A stretch of 64,000 nt of DNA, from contig BRKX01000002.1 in the NCBI GenBank assembly GCA_026008535.1, positions 56,684,170 to 56,748,169 of the forward strand. The letters run 5' to 3'. Shown one piece after another: positions 24,648-37,254 of the stretch; position 1 is the stretch's first letter, and every line of letters starts with the position of its first letter. The notes beneath the pieces were generated by a model. It worked only from the letters and a program-made list of their open reading frames with translations. It had not been told where the DNA came from and searched no databases. The position numbers and the translations under genes are program-made. This stretch comes from Perilla frutescens (lineage: Eukaryota > Streptophyta > Magnoliopsida > Lamiales > Lamiaceae).

Positions 24648-25001
24648 CAGAACAAATTGATCTAGCTAGACGAAAACAGATATGTATGTACGTACGTTCT
24701 TCAATTGAGCTAGCTAGGCAAGATCGATCAATTATAAGGTTATCGAACAACCAAATGAAAAAAAAAAAAAAAAAAATGGGAGTTGAGAGAAGACTGTGTG
24801 TGCATTCACCTGAATCATGGAGTTATATCTGCCAACTATATGCACGTTGCCATCATAAATTAAGTCTCTCTTTTGCCATGCTTCCCATGAATTTCTTTCA
24901 ACAAAACTATTCATTACACCTCTACTATATGCGTCTTCATTCTATGTTTAATTTAAATAACTAAATAAGTTGCCAAGATTTTGGAGTGTTGCAAGAGATG
25001 G

Positions 25002-25004
<3 letters not shown>

Positions 25005-25051
<47 letters not shown>
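25005..25051. repeat. (GA)n microsatellite in the 5' region of the STICHEL-like gene
   Basis: About 23 GA units some 360-400 bp upstream of the minus-strand ATG at 24647, probably promoter or 5' UTR; on the sense strand it is (CT)n, common in plant leaders. Confidence 0.9.
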
Positions 25052-25053
<2 letters not shown>

Positions 25054-25059
25054 GACAGT

Positions 25060-27104
25060 TTGCAAAGCAAGGAGTTAGTTAATGGACACGAGGAAATTAA
25101 TTAAAAACATCACACTAATATCCTTTTCTTCTATTTTTTTTCCAGGAATCAAAATACACAGTTTGTTTTCCTTTAAAAAATATGGGTACAATTAGTGTAC
25201 GTCAGCAGAAGACCGTTCTGATTCAAAATACCGTTGAGAGTAGGGGCAGGAGGGTTAGATCAGACATTTTGAGTTTCATTGAATTCGATCTCACCAGAAA
25301 TTACTAGTTCCTTTTATTGCCACTTATTTACTCTAGCCCCACCCCCACAAATAGTCTATTTGGAGGTACACTACCAAGAAACTCAATTGGAGGTACAGTA
25401 CAAATTCGGTGGGACTAGAGTACATACCTACAATCAATTCCATTCTCCTTTCTCCAAAATAGTTAATCCAAATTATTAAACTAATTTAATTAAATTCACT
25501 TATATATTAATCCTTACCATTCCAAGTGGAACAGTACGAGATGTGTTATTAAAAAAATATGAATTTATGATAATCAGAAAAAAAAAAAAAAAAGACAAAG
25601 GAATTGCGACAAGAAAATCAGAAAATAATGTTTTCAGTGGGCAGACAGGACATGTTAATTTCGTTTGTTTGCTAACGCCATAGTCGCCTGAATTATGAAT
25701 GTTCATCCAGTTACTCCTATATATCTCCTTGGATTATTCAATATTCTTTATCAAGATAGAAATCATGTGTAATCGATATCATATATATATAATTGAATCC
25801 TAGAAAACCTGCGCCATGAAATAAAGATAGAAGAAGATCGAGGCAGTAGCTACCTACCTAGCTTTAATTTCTTTCTTCTGAACGTTGCTATCTCCCTGCC
25901 CCCTAGCAACATGCATTCAATTTTGTAGTTCACAATCACAGCTGTATTTTGCTCTCCATATGCAATTTGGTTATTATTTTTACTAATTCTGGTGTGACAT
26001 TTTGTAGCAATAATTGGATTATTTGAGGTAGCAAACATTTGGACCACATTCGGAGGATCTAGGTTTCTCATGGAAGGTAGCGATGTTACACATGCCATAC
26101 CTTATTCCACGCACTGCAATTAAGAGGGTGTTCCGCTGAATTTATAATCTCTTTAAAACAATTTATTCAAAGTGATTGACAACCATTTTATATATATTTT
26201 TTTTTAAAAAAAAATTAATTACTTTTCCGAAGTGAGATGTTAGGTTGTTTATAAGGTCTTAAAAAAGTAATTGAACTCCAAATTGTTTTTTTTATACATA
26301 TAAAAAAAGGAGAAGATATATTTAATTATAATTCTCTCAATACTAGCTTTGAAATATTAAGAGAAGATTTATATATAGGAAGGAGATTATAAGCAGTTCA
26401 AAATAATCTCCACTTTAGTTGTGAATAGTGATTACGTATTGAAATGCCCCTTATCTTCGTTTTTGGATTTCTCTACTATTAGTGTGCATCTCAAGTATTT
26501 AAATAATTTTTGGCACCTACTTTGAGAGAGGGAGTGAGATTAAATCTCCATGCATGTAATCATGATTATTGACTATTTGAACTCTTAAAGTTGATGTACT
26601 TGTGAAAATAGTTTAATTAGTTACTAGCTAGTTCAGAACACCTTAAATTAATCGAAAGTGAAAAGTAAAAAAAATTAAACTAGTTTGATAATAATGACTT
26701 AACAACTCACACGACATGAATGATGACATGTATCTCGAGCTATTTTGGAGTACGCTTTGGCTACATCAGAGCATCATACACCTATGAACATTGCTCGAAA
26801 CCATACAACACGTGCACACTTGTCATTACATTGGATGGTTCATCATTCATATATCAATTTTATAACTGCGCCTTGCCGAGATTTAAACATATCAATTTTT
26901 TTTAATATAAATTTCTTCTTCAACTTCGTAGATTTTTAGATTTATAACGCTTTTAAATTGAAGTACATTTTTTTTATTAGATTCGGATTTTAACATGTCT
27001 TGCTAGATATGATGATTTGTTGTAATTAAATTACTCATACATCGACATATACGTAAAATGAGACACGTGTATACCCCATCCACAATATGAGAATACATCA
27101 CTGT

Positions 27105-27177
<73 letters not shown>

Positions 27178-27500
27178 CTTGATCTCAATTGACAATTGTA
27201 GGAGGAAACATGACATTATGTTTGAAGCCAAAATCCTAAACCCAGAAATGAAATGAAAGAACTACCAGTGGACCAGAACAATACAGGCCCATCCGACTAT
27301 ATATAGTTTAGTACTTTAGTTGCAGCCAAACATATCCCAAGCGAGAACATTAGGTGGTCGTGGTTAATCACCGAAAACATCTATAAATGCCAAGAGCTTC
27401 ATACTGGAGCTTCAGCGGTTGGGCAGATCGCAGATTTGCAATTGGCCAGGAATTTAAATGGGATGAATTTAGAAACCAAAATCACAACGACGACACCCAT
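25060..27500. other. Intergenic between STICHEL-like and UBTD-like genes
   Basis: No coding region supported. Poly-A/T tracts occur at 25578-25594 and 26197-26213. ORFs at 25850-26098 and 26720-26939 lack domains and start context. A (GT)n(GA)n microsatellite is at 27101-27170. The 3' UTR of the UBTD-like gene lies at about 27300-27533. Confidence 0.45.
27101..27170. repeat. Compound (GT)n(GA)n microsatellite
   Basis: About 13 GT units followed by about 21 GA units; translated frames give only Leu-Ser and His-Thr repeats. Confidence 0.95.
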
Positions 27501-27533
27501 TTACACATATACTGTCGTCCCTGACATGTCTTC

Positions 27534-27795
27534 TCAACTGTCACGAATCAGATTTGTAGGCTCACTCAAAACATATTTAGGTAACTCATACTTGGCACCT
27601 GCAATAACATCTTGAATTTAAGGTTCAATACTGGATGGACATTAATTGGATTGCAGAATAAAATCTACCAACCTCTTTCATCATAGCAGATTGTTAAGTC
27701 GGGATTTTGAACAATAACACCAACACTATCCACAATTGCTTGTGCAAGGGTCAATTCAGCCTCAGCTGCAGCCCGGAGAGCATCCCAGATCTCTG

Positions 27796-27835
<40 letters not shown>

Positions 27836-29997
27836 AAATGAAGCAACAGTGAAGAACAAGGTTATTTTCATCACTGCATCAAGAGCAAACTAAAACTCAC
27901 ACTTTTCATGTGAAATCTTATACTCAAAGGTAAAAGGTCAAGCAATACTTGTTACTTCCATTCATTGAGAGACATACAAAGAGTATGCTTCGAGATAGAA
28001 TCAACGCAAATATATCATGAGCGTGTGAAAGCACAGAAGGCATTTCAATATGGAAAAAGTAAAGCACTAGATGCTCTTAAACAAGCAAAAGCAGCCCAAG
28101 CTAAAGATACAGACGTTTCCCATCCATAGAAAAATACTTAGCATGTTTTATAATCCACAGGTAGGATATAATGCTGTCTACGCCTACAAAAAAAGAAGAA
28201 GTTAAATGCCACAACCACAACTTACAAAGATGCATGCAATTCTAATCACCAATTCATCCCTGAATTTCAGAACATGACTGTGTGATCATTACTAGGATAT
28301 CATTGCATACTCCTGGTAACATAACGACCCTGCTGTGCGTGCTCATTTTGACATTGATGGGCAACAAGAAGTACTTTCCACCATTTCATAATTGATCATT
28401 AATAAGACGAAAGACATCAAACACAAGTAGAATTTATGTATACCAGGCTATATAGTGCCTATTTTCAAGGGATGCTTCAGTACAGTTAATATGTAAATAT
28501 GAATACAGCTAATGACAAAGAAAGCTTATCAGGCTAAAAGGCTGGTGTTGGACTTGAAGATTTTATATTCATACCAGTTCAGTGGAGTATCAGAGCTTTA
28601 ATGCAGAATACAACCATAAGTTAAAACATATGTGGCATTACAACTTTGCTGAAAAATATGGCCTGTTACATACCTTTCCTACCACCATAGTGCGGAGCAG
28701 TGTCCCAGAACTCCTCACGCATCTGCGTTAGTTGTGCCCTGGTTATTGCTTCTGAATGCTTCCATGCCTTTGGTTTTCGTATTTTCTTTGAAGTTTCTAG
28801 ATTCAGGCATAGTGGATCAAATTTAAAGGGCTCATATATCAGGCAAGCAGACTCTCAACAATTTTATGAGACAATCAGACATCATATAGATGTGCATAAT
28901 TGTGGAGATCTTAATCATCATATAAATCACATTGATCATTCAACATAGAAAATGACTAGTCTCAAGAACAAATTTCCAGCATCACTTAATTTTCATTCTC
29001 AATCTCTTAGTAAGCATCCTGGAAGTCCGTCTGGTTTTAATAGAGAACCATAGGCTGCGACATTTATGGATATTTAACAACTTGGTATACTTACTCTTGA
29101 AAGCAAAACGACCTATAACTAATTACTGTCATTATTTCATCACACAATTATGTGGCTTCTTCACAAGTTTTTCATATCTCCGCTGTTTCCTTTTCCATTT
29201 AGTCAGGGGTTGGGAATGATCAGGCATGGCAAAGCAGCTTTGGTGTATAAACAAGTAATAGGAGAAACGAAAAATCCATTCAACACAAGGTTTTCTTTTC
29301 TCTGTAGTACCATAAAAGTGAAGCACCAACCGCCCAACCCCATAGCTGTATTTTTTAGAGGAACTAAACACCGTATCCAAATTGTGAACAATTCATGATT
29401 GAATTCTTATTCAAGATTTGAATAAAATTGCCACGACATTGTTTAAAGAATAAAGCAAATGACACAATAGCTTGGTACTATCCATCAACCACAGTGCACC
29501 AAATTAGGGCCATCTTTATAAGCCAGATTACAGCTCACGGCTGGAACTAAGAATTGTGACAAACTCTCATCGAAAGAATTACTTACCATTTCAATCAACA
29601 ACAGTAAAAGAATTACAAGAAACGCGAGGAAAAAATTCACATACAATTCTCTATAGTCGAATGGTATCTATCAGAATATAAATCGCTCAAAGGAATTACT
29701 CAAACACTGAAAATAAAAAGATGTTTAAACTAGTACATAGACCCTCGAGAGTTAAATATAAACATGAAGCAGTAAATACAAAAAATAAAGATTAAATATT
29801 TGCCACGTTGATCAACCCATTGCCAAAATTGTGACTTCTAATTAAGAAAATAAATCAGCACTACGATCAAATACCTAACTGAATGAACAAGAATAATATC
29901 TTCCTTCACAAATCACTGATACAACGTATTCAATAAGTGTCAATACGCAAGAAGGAACAGTACCGTCTACTTTATCACGCGATCCAGCGCAACCCAT
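27534..29997 (-). CDS. Small UBTD/DC-UbP N-terminal-domain protein, N-myristoylation motif
   Basis: Four exons: 29997-29964, 28796-28674, 27792-27673 and 27598-27534 (342 bp, 113 aa), all GT-AG with matching phase. The first exon has only 11 codons and begins MGCAGSRDKVD: Gly2 is a myristoylation site and Cys3 a likely palmitoylation site, so membrane attachment is inferred. Then come a basic stretch KKIRKPKAWKHSE (15-27), a helix TRAQLTQMREEFWDTAPHYG (30-49), EIWDALRAAAEAELTLAQAI, and ICYDERGAKYELPKYVLSEP before the end. This is the ubiquitin-binding N-terminal domain found in animal UBTD1/2, but the C-terminal ubiquitin-like domain of those proteins is absent, as is usual for the ~114-aa plant form. 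Intron 1 exceeds 1.1 kb; intron 2 carries a GA microsatellite next to its acceptor. Confidence 0.92.
27797..27831. repeat. (GA)n microsatellite beside a splice acceptor
   Basis: On the sense (minus) strand it is a (CT)n tract ending about 10 bp before the CATCAG acceptor of exon 3 (27793-27798), so it forms the polypyrimidine tract. Length changes could affect splicing. Confidence 0.85.
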
Positions 29998-30054
29998 GCC
30001 GCAATTCACAGGATTTCTCTCGGGTCAAAGATTTCCAGTGCCCGTAATTTCAAG

Positions 30055-30741
30055 TTAATGTAAAAACCGGATAAAAAGAAATGGAAACAATCGGAACTCA
30101 GAGAGGGGGGACAAATAGTCAAATTGATTTTTGGTGTTTGGGTAAGCACGACTTTTTATCTCTTTCCCTCCATATCTCTCTCTCTCTCTCTCTAGAGACA
30201 AGGGGAGGGGAATCTTCGGCTTCTCTGACTCCGATAGAGGGTTTAGGAAATTTGGGAGTCCACTAACTTTCAACGATTTGCAAAATTTTCTGTTAGTTTT
30301 AACACTTTATGGGTTAGATTAGGTATATAAAAGTCAATACACCTAAAAATTATAGCATATATACATTTTCAAACTTTGCTTTTTAAATTTCTTAGATGTT
30401 TAATTTTCCGTGGGTTTCACGAGGAATCAAACTATAGTGTTTGTTTTGCAGGTCCTTTTGTATATTAAAGTCTAATTTCACTTTCAAAAGTTGATAAATT
30501 GTGATTTATTTAGTTATCCATCATCTGCATTTGCTTTTAAGAGTAATGGTTATGTATTATTTTATTTATCCATCATTAGACGTGTTTTTTTACAAATTTC
30601 CAGGCTTTAATTATGTAGCTTGACCACATTTTCTTCATTTCTCGTTCGTCTAATAATATTGATAAAGTTGAACCATGTTCTACTCGTGAGAACATAAAAA
30701 ACGCATATTGTTTGTACAAGATGATAAATTAAGGCTCATAA
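30055..30741. other. 5' flank of the UBTD-like gene and gene-free spacer
   Basis: 30000-30260 is the probable promoter/5' UTR, with a (CT)n tract at 30176-30194. Beyond that the sequence is AT-rich with no supported gene. Confidence 0.4.
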
Positions 30742-31998
30742 GTGCATCTCAAATCCTGAGCACTTATTTAGTATAGATTCTGCACTAAATATGTGTAATT
30801 TCAGCATTAAATTCCAATCCTGAGCACTTATTTAATGTAGATTCTGCATTAAATATGTGTAATTTCAGCACTAAATTTTTTTACAGTTCCAATGCTCTGC
30901 ACCAAATTTTACATCGAATAAGAATACTTTCTTAAAGATTTTATTTTGTTTTATAATTGAAATACGAATATAATTAATAATTTAGTATTTTTCTAAACAA
31001 TGATAATTATCCAAAACTAATAATTTTTAATTATATACTTTTAAAAAATAGTATTAAAAAGTAATGTATTATTAAAAAAATTATAACATATAATGTGTTT
31101 GGAATAATAAAAATACTTTAAATGATCATTGAACGCTTACAATTAGTGAAAATATTACAAGATTACAACACTTATGAATATATATATATATATATATTTT
31201 TGGTTGAATGATGCTTATAATTGTTCTACTAATGTATTTCGATGCACAATGTGAGCAAATATTAAAACTTATTCGGTTAAATGACGATTTGATCGCAATA
31301 TTAAGGAAAGGAAATGTTGCTGCGAAGTTGAGGGAAGAGGATATGATTTTATTCAAAATTTTGGATTCTATATTTGATCCCACTACACGTGAGCACATTC
31401 GTGGTGAAGAAATTAGATATATACAAAAAAAAAAAAAAAGAAACCAAACGCGTAAATCTCAATTGTCTCCTCATCAAGGAGAATTTTCACAATATAATCA
31501 ATCAGGAGGTGAAGGACATGAGTTTGAGAATTCTTCAAATGATTTCAGTCAATATTATAATTTATAATTATTTTAGAGGATCTAGAGATGATTTGTAATT
31601 AATGTGTTTTTTTAAGTAGTTTTAGTTATGTGTAGTGTGTTTTTAAGTTAATTTGTAGTAATTTGTACACGCAACTTCATTCTATCCATTATGTTTAATT
31701 AATTGTACTTTTATTAAAATTATTTATTTATTTAGATGATTTATAATTTAAATTAAGCAAATATATAATTTTAAATTAAATTTATTAGATAATCTATGTA
31801 ATAATAATTTTAAATAATAAAATAATTCATTAAATGTTATGTTATACCCATCAGCACCAATTTGGTGTAGCACAAAAAAATTCTGTCCCAAATTGGGGCC
31901 AAGATTTGGTGCTGCACCAATTTGGGACATAATTTGAGACATAATTGAAGTGGATTTCTGCACCAAATTGACATTTTAGTTCAGTATTAGAGATGCTC
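30742..31998. mobile_element. PIF/Harbinger-like DNA transposon remnant, 1257 bp
   Basis: TIRs are GTGCATCTCAAATCCTGA (left) and GAGCATCTCTAATACTGA (reverse complement of the right end), 15 of 18 identical. A 3-bp TAA target duplication (30739-30741 and 31999-32001) is diagnostic of the superfamily. A two-copy direct repeat of about 66 bp lies inside the left end (from about 30752 and 30817, unit AATCCTGAGCACTTATTTA). An ORF on + at 31208-31567 (119 codons) has KLREEDMILFKILDSIFDP followed by a lysine-rich run and resembles the tail of the PIF-associated Myb/NAM-associated ORF1. No DDE transposase is present, so the copy is non-autonomous. Confidence 0.82.
31208..31567 (+). pseudogene. Fragment resembling PIF/Harbinger ORF1 (NAM-associated C-terminal type)
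   Basis: 119 codons inside the Harbinger-like element. The pattern acidic helix-IFDPTTREHIRGEEIRYIQ-basic run resembles the EED-RIM-...-M-x-x-x-QR-x-Y-x-x-x-Q-x-x-I ending of ORF1/NAM-associated proteins. There is no Myb/SANT domain upstream, so it is a 3' fragment. Weak similarity judged by eye only. Confidence 0.35.
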
Positions 31999-32001
31999 TA
32001 A

Positions 32002-34270
32002 ATGTGAGTGTTGTAATTTCCACAAACTTTATACTCCCCGTCCCACTCATGTGGGTTTGTTTTCATTTTTTTTATTTCCAATTATATAGGCTGATTTATA
32101 GATATATTTAGCTTATTTACTAACATATATCTATATTTAATATGTTTAGATTACGCATTAATTCATTATCAAATATTTAAATATGAGTATATTATGAAGC
32201 TTACTCGTTTAATTGTCATTTCAATAATTTTTTTAAGCCTAGTAAAAAATCCAATCAATCTCTATTAGACTACCATTATCAACTAACAACCAGGCAAACA
32301 ACTCAATATTTAATTAACTTACATCTCTTCCACATCACCAATATTTTACCTAACTCAATCATATACAATTTGATAGTTTAGCAGCAACCACCCTAAACAC
32401 TCAACCACGACATTATCTATTATTTTTCCTTTTCTTTTATTAATAAATACAATATAATTAATTACAATTAAAATAAACTATTATTATTACTGAAAATTAT
32501 AATAACACAAAATAACAAACTTATATAAATAGGCAATATGATAAAATACAAAATAAATAAACTAAGAATCTGGGAGTGATTTTCGAGGCTCGAAAAATAA
32601 TTTTGGAAATGATTTTCATGCTGAGGATCATTATGAAATTATTTTCTCGATCCACAGAGAAATAATTTGAGATATTGACAAGTTTTGTGAGATGTGTGAA
32701 AATATAGCAAAAATAGTCTCTATTTATAGAGAATGAAAAATACGAATTTTGGTATTTTTTTATTTTTTTAATAAAATATGCATTATATCTATTTATCTAA
32801 ATAAAATTTACATATCTAATAGAATCGAGAAAAGTGTCTGAATAAAATTTACATATTCAATAGGATGTAAATTTTATTTGGATAAATAGATGTAATACTT
32901 TTTTTTAATAATACATAAAAAAATATAAAATTACAAAAATTAAAGAGAATAGGGAGAGAGGAGAGAGAGAGAGCGGTTGTTCGATCATTCTTCGATGGTC
33001 GACCTTGTGTAATGCAAACTCCATATATTTTTTTTTAACTTTTTTTGGTTGTTGGCGTGTGAGGTCGACCACCCCCCACACGTTCATACCGTTAATTGTA
33101 GTCTGAAAGAGACAGGGGAGTAAATTAGAGGAACACTAGTCCATTCATTTAAGCAGATTCATTTGGCCAAGATAGATATAGTTAGGTGTGTGCAAATCGT
33201 TGATTCAATTCAAAATCAAAACCGAACCAATAAAACCATATACCGAAATTGTTAAAAAAATTAAAACTGAACTATCCAAAGTAATTAATATAATCGAACC
33301 TAACTGAACCATAATTATTTGATTCTTTGATTCAGTTTTTAATTTAATTAAATTTCAATATTCTTTTATAAACAATATATATATAAAATAACACTAGAAC
33401 AGTAGAACTCCATAAATAACAAACGATACATTAAATAATCAACAATAAAGTATCCACTTATTTAATCACGTACATGGTGAACATATCACAAATCACAATT
33501 ACGCTTAACAATTAATAGTTCAATACACACAAATGAGTGTATACTTCTATTTTTTTTTTTTTAATGAACGTATCACATTTAATCGTAAAAGTTAATCGTA
33601 AAATCTTTTAATTGGAAATTGAAAAAAGATAAATATTTTGAAGTTTAATCACTTTTTCATTTTACCCTAGTTCACAAATGAGTGTATACTTCTATTTTTT
33701 ATTTTTTTTAATTTATATGTAATATTAAAAATATAAATTATAAATTAAAAAAATATAGTTTATATACTTTGGTCAATTCGATTTTAACTGAAATGTATTT
33801 TATTAAAATTAAAATCAAACCAAATTATATTTTAATTTTAATATGAAGAGTAAAACCAAAGTTAATGTAAAAATTGCAAAAAATAACCGAATGAAATAGC
33901 TCAAATGGGTAAAAGGAAAAAGGAAAAAAAAAAGAAAAAACATAGACTCAACTGAAGTCAGAAAAGCAAAATCGTGGACACCTCAAGTTAAATGAGTTTC
34001 CAACTGCCACATCAGCTTGCCTAATTATTTTTTCCCCAATTTCAAACAATTTTATTAAATCTCATCAAAAACCCCCACCACCCCACTCCTCTCTCATCTC
34101 CAATTAATTATTTCTTCGCGTCAAAGTTTAAACGCCACCACCTCTGCCCTTCACCTCCCCCTTTCCTTTCTCTTTCTGCAAAGAAACAGAAGGAAAAAAA
34201 AAAAAAAAACACACACACACACACACACTTTAAGAAGTAAAAAAAAAAAATATCGAACTCTCTACAGAAA
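32002..34270. other. Intergenic AT-rich spacer and ERD2 promoter
   Basis: No gene supported. An imperfect inverted repeat of about 40 bp pairs 32783-32822 (TATCTATTTATCTAAATAAA) with 32862-32900 (GATGTAAATTTTATTTGGAT). A 28-bp direct repeat (ACAAATGAGTGTATACTTCT core) occurs at 33529 and 33673. Sequence at 33185-33330 (CGAACCAATAAAACC) is of the kind found in hAT-type MITEs, but ends were not found. The ERD2 leader starts about 34080-34130, with an (AC)n tract at 34209-34228. Confidence 0.4.
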
Positions 34271-34278
34271 TTGCAACG

Positions 34279-36290
34279 ATGAATATTTTCAGATTTATCG
34301 GTGATATGACGCATTTGGTCAGCATTTTAGTGCTTCTCCTCAAGATCTATGCGACCAAATCGTGTTCAGGTTACACAAATTTCCCTCAATTATGCCTTTT
34401 CGTTGTTTCATGCATTATTTTGTGTGTTTATTTGTTGAGGTTCTAAATTGAGCTGTAATGGTTTCATTAATCAATTTGTGCGAACTTAATATGTTGCAAT
34501 TTGATGCTCTGTTGATATATACTGCATTATAATTTATATAATCTGGAATTTCATAGGTTAGGGTTTCATTTTGGCGGTGTACCTACATCTATAGCATTTG
34601 TCAAGCCACTATTGAACTGTTGTATTACCGTAATTGAGGCAATCATGCGGTGAAAGGGGGTTATTGTAATCACATTTATACTCATTGAATTTACTGTCTT
34701 AATTTTTCAAATCAATGTCATCTGGGATTTGATACGTCGGTGTTTGATGGTTCTGTAGGTGTTCTTTGCTCTTTGCTCTTTGCTCTTTGCTAATATAGTA
34801 ATATGATCATCTAAATTGGAACTTCGTATGAAGGATTTATTTGATGTTTGTGCGTTTTTGTGTATTTTGACTACACAGCGCATCTGACAGGATCTCATTT
34901 TATTCAGGGATTTCCTTAAAGACTCAGGAACTGTATGCCATTGTCTTCTTGACTCGGTACCTCGATTTGTTTACAGACTTCGTATCTGTGTATAACACCA
35001 TAATGAAAATGGTGTTCATTGCAAGCTCTTTGGCGATTGTTTGGTATATGAGGGTTCATCCAGTCATAAGGCGATCCTATGACCGTGACCTGGACACCTT
35101 TAGACACTATTTTCTGGTCGGAGCTTGTTTACTCTTGGCACTTATAGTTAATGAGAAGTTCTCATTTGAGGAGGTCAGTTAAATTTTCATTCAATTGGCA
35201 CTCTTGCTAAGTTAATTGAAGGGAATAATTGTTTTGGTTGTGAGAGTGATGCTCAGTTTCGAATGTCTCAGAAACTAATTTTTTTAGAGGATTGTATGCA
35301 TTTGTTTGATTTATATTTTGATTGCCTTGTTTGTTCAGTCGTTTACTGGTTGCAATTTTCATCTTGTACCTCAAATGGTACATATGATATTTCCTGGTGC
35401 TTTATATATACTGCTTAAGATTTTTAACATATCTTTCAGGTATTTTGGGCATTTTCGATATACTTGGAGGCTGTAGCAATTCTACCACAGTTGGTTCTCT
35501 TGCAAAGAAGTGGAAATGTGGACAATCTGGCTGGACAATATGTTTTCTTTCTTGGGTAATTTGATTTTGCTTTTAGCTGATATGTTAGATTATTATTCAT
35601 TCTGCACAATGTCATCAGGGTAAAGACTTAAAGTAATATAGGGCTGCTCACTTATCATATCAATTTTATCCATCTATCTTGTTTGTAAAGTTCTCGCCAC
35701 TTCCCTGTCTGTCATTTCAAAGAAATCAGCCTTTTTAATAGAAGCTGTTTATTTTTTGACATTATGTCATGAATGCTTGCGTGAATAAGACTTCAAATGC
35801 ATTTTTTATGTGCTTATTATATGCTAACCCATTCGGCATTTTGAGTTTATGTGCAGAAAGTTGTTTTATTTTAGGTAATGAGAAACTGTCATATAGATTG
35901 TTTATCTCAGATTTCGGAGGTAGTGAGAACTGTGATATTGTTATTTTGACAGGGCCTATCGAGCATTCTATATCCTGAACTGGATCTACCGCTATTTTAC
36001 TGAGGTGCATTTCAGTCGATGGATTGGTAAGTCACATGAAGAAGTTGGTATCATGTCTCTGTCGTTTGCGTTGATGTTTAATGTTGTGCCCTTTTTTTAC
36101 CTCAGCTTGTGTCTCTGGGCTTGTCCAAACAGCTCTTTATGCAGACTTCTTCTACTATTACTTTATCAGGTGATTTGCTGAGGATTCATGAGCCAACCCT
36201 TTTGTTCTTTGCAACTCTTATCCAACATTAAACACTATACACTCTTATTGCAGCTGGAAAAATAATGCAAAGCTCAAGTTGCCAGCCTGA
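34279..36290 (+). CDS. ERD2: ER lumen protein-retaining (HDEL/KDEL) receptor
   Basis: Six exons, all GT-AG and in phase: 34279-34369, 34908-35173, 35440-35555, 35953-36026, 36106-36169 and 36254-36290 (648 bp, 215 aa, the family's usual length). It starts MNIFRFIGDMTHL and ends NAKLKLPA. Conserved features are the seven membrane segments, SLKTQELYAIVFLTRYLDLF near 32-51, DRDLDTFRH (about 90-98), and LEAVAILPQL-LLQRSGNVDN (about 128-148). The protein binds escaped HDEL/KDEL-tagged ER proteins in the Golgi and returns them in COPI vesicles. All key regions are present, so the gene appears functional. It lies 3.7 kb upstream of Sec61 alpha on the same strand; both act in the early secretory pathway, but nothing suggests co-transcription. 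The (AC)n tract is in the 5' UTR. Confidence 0.97.
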
Positions 36291-36799
36291 GATAAATGAG
36301 TGACTGGTACACGGATTGACGGATATGGTCGTCTGCATTGATCTGCTCGTGGCCAATTTATACATCTACAGCACCGTGCCATCACTTATGAGTCGATTGA
36401 AGTTTTTCTTTTATGGGGTTCAGTTGGCAGTCTGATTTTAGGACGGTGAATTTATATTCCAAGATTACACACTCCTTTTGACAAATGTAGGGGCCAGGGG
36501 GAAAAAGAGGTAGAAAAAGAAAACTATGTCCATGTATATTGAACAGCACATGTAAAGCCTTGAAGGAACTTTAGTTAATTAGTTTACATGCTTCATAATT
36601 CATGTAATGATTAAGTATTGAGAGTAATTAACAGTGGCAAGCATCTTGCTAAATTAGACCAAGAGTTTTTCCTCTTTTAAGTTTTCAAGCTTCTGTGCTA
36701 GTGTTAGCTCTTGGAATCTTTAAGACATTTTGATGAATACCGCATGTTTTTTTTTCCTCCCTATCTATCTGTCTGTGATGGCAAACACATGTAATATGA

Positions 36800-37250
36800 T
36801 GGCCTTGAATAGGACTGACAAAAAATATGGTCATATCGAAATATCGTCCATACCGTATCGGAGAAATATTGATATTTATGGTATACCGATTTTTCGGTAA
36901 GGTAAGATATCTTATCGGAATTTTATGATAAGATATGGTATGAATTTTCAAAAATTAAGGTATACTGACGTATACTGAAAGTTCGGTATACCGTCATATA
37001 TCGGTATATACCATCATATCGTACCATGGTATATGAGATGCTGGTATATATTATCATATCGTCATACCGCACCACAGTACATGTCGAAGTGAAGGTATAT
37101 AGTGTTGTATCGATAAGTGAAGATATATATCATTGTACATACATACCTTTACTTCGTCATATACCGTGGTACAGTGTGACAGGATATACCGGCACATATG
37201 ATGGGATATATCGGCACATCGGTACATACTGTACTTCTAATTTTATATAT
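36800..37250. repeat. Degenerate GGTATACC/TATATCGG-rich repeat
   Basis: Palindromic words GGTATACCG, TATATCGGTATATACC, CCATGGTATATGAG and ATATACCGGCACATATG recur throughout in both orientations. It looks like a decayed foldback or hAT-type MITE, but clear ends or target duplication were not found. Confidence 0.45.
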
Positions 37251-37254
37251 ATAT

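Noticed and set aside
27003..27231. ORFs rich in Leu-Ser and His-Thr on the minus strand
   Set aside because: They are the translated GT/GA microsatellite with no domain.
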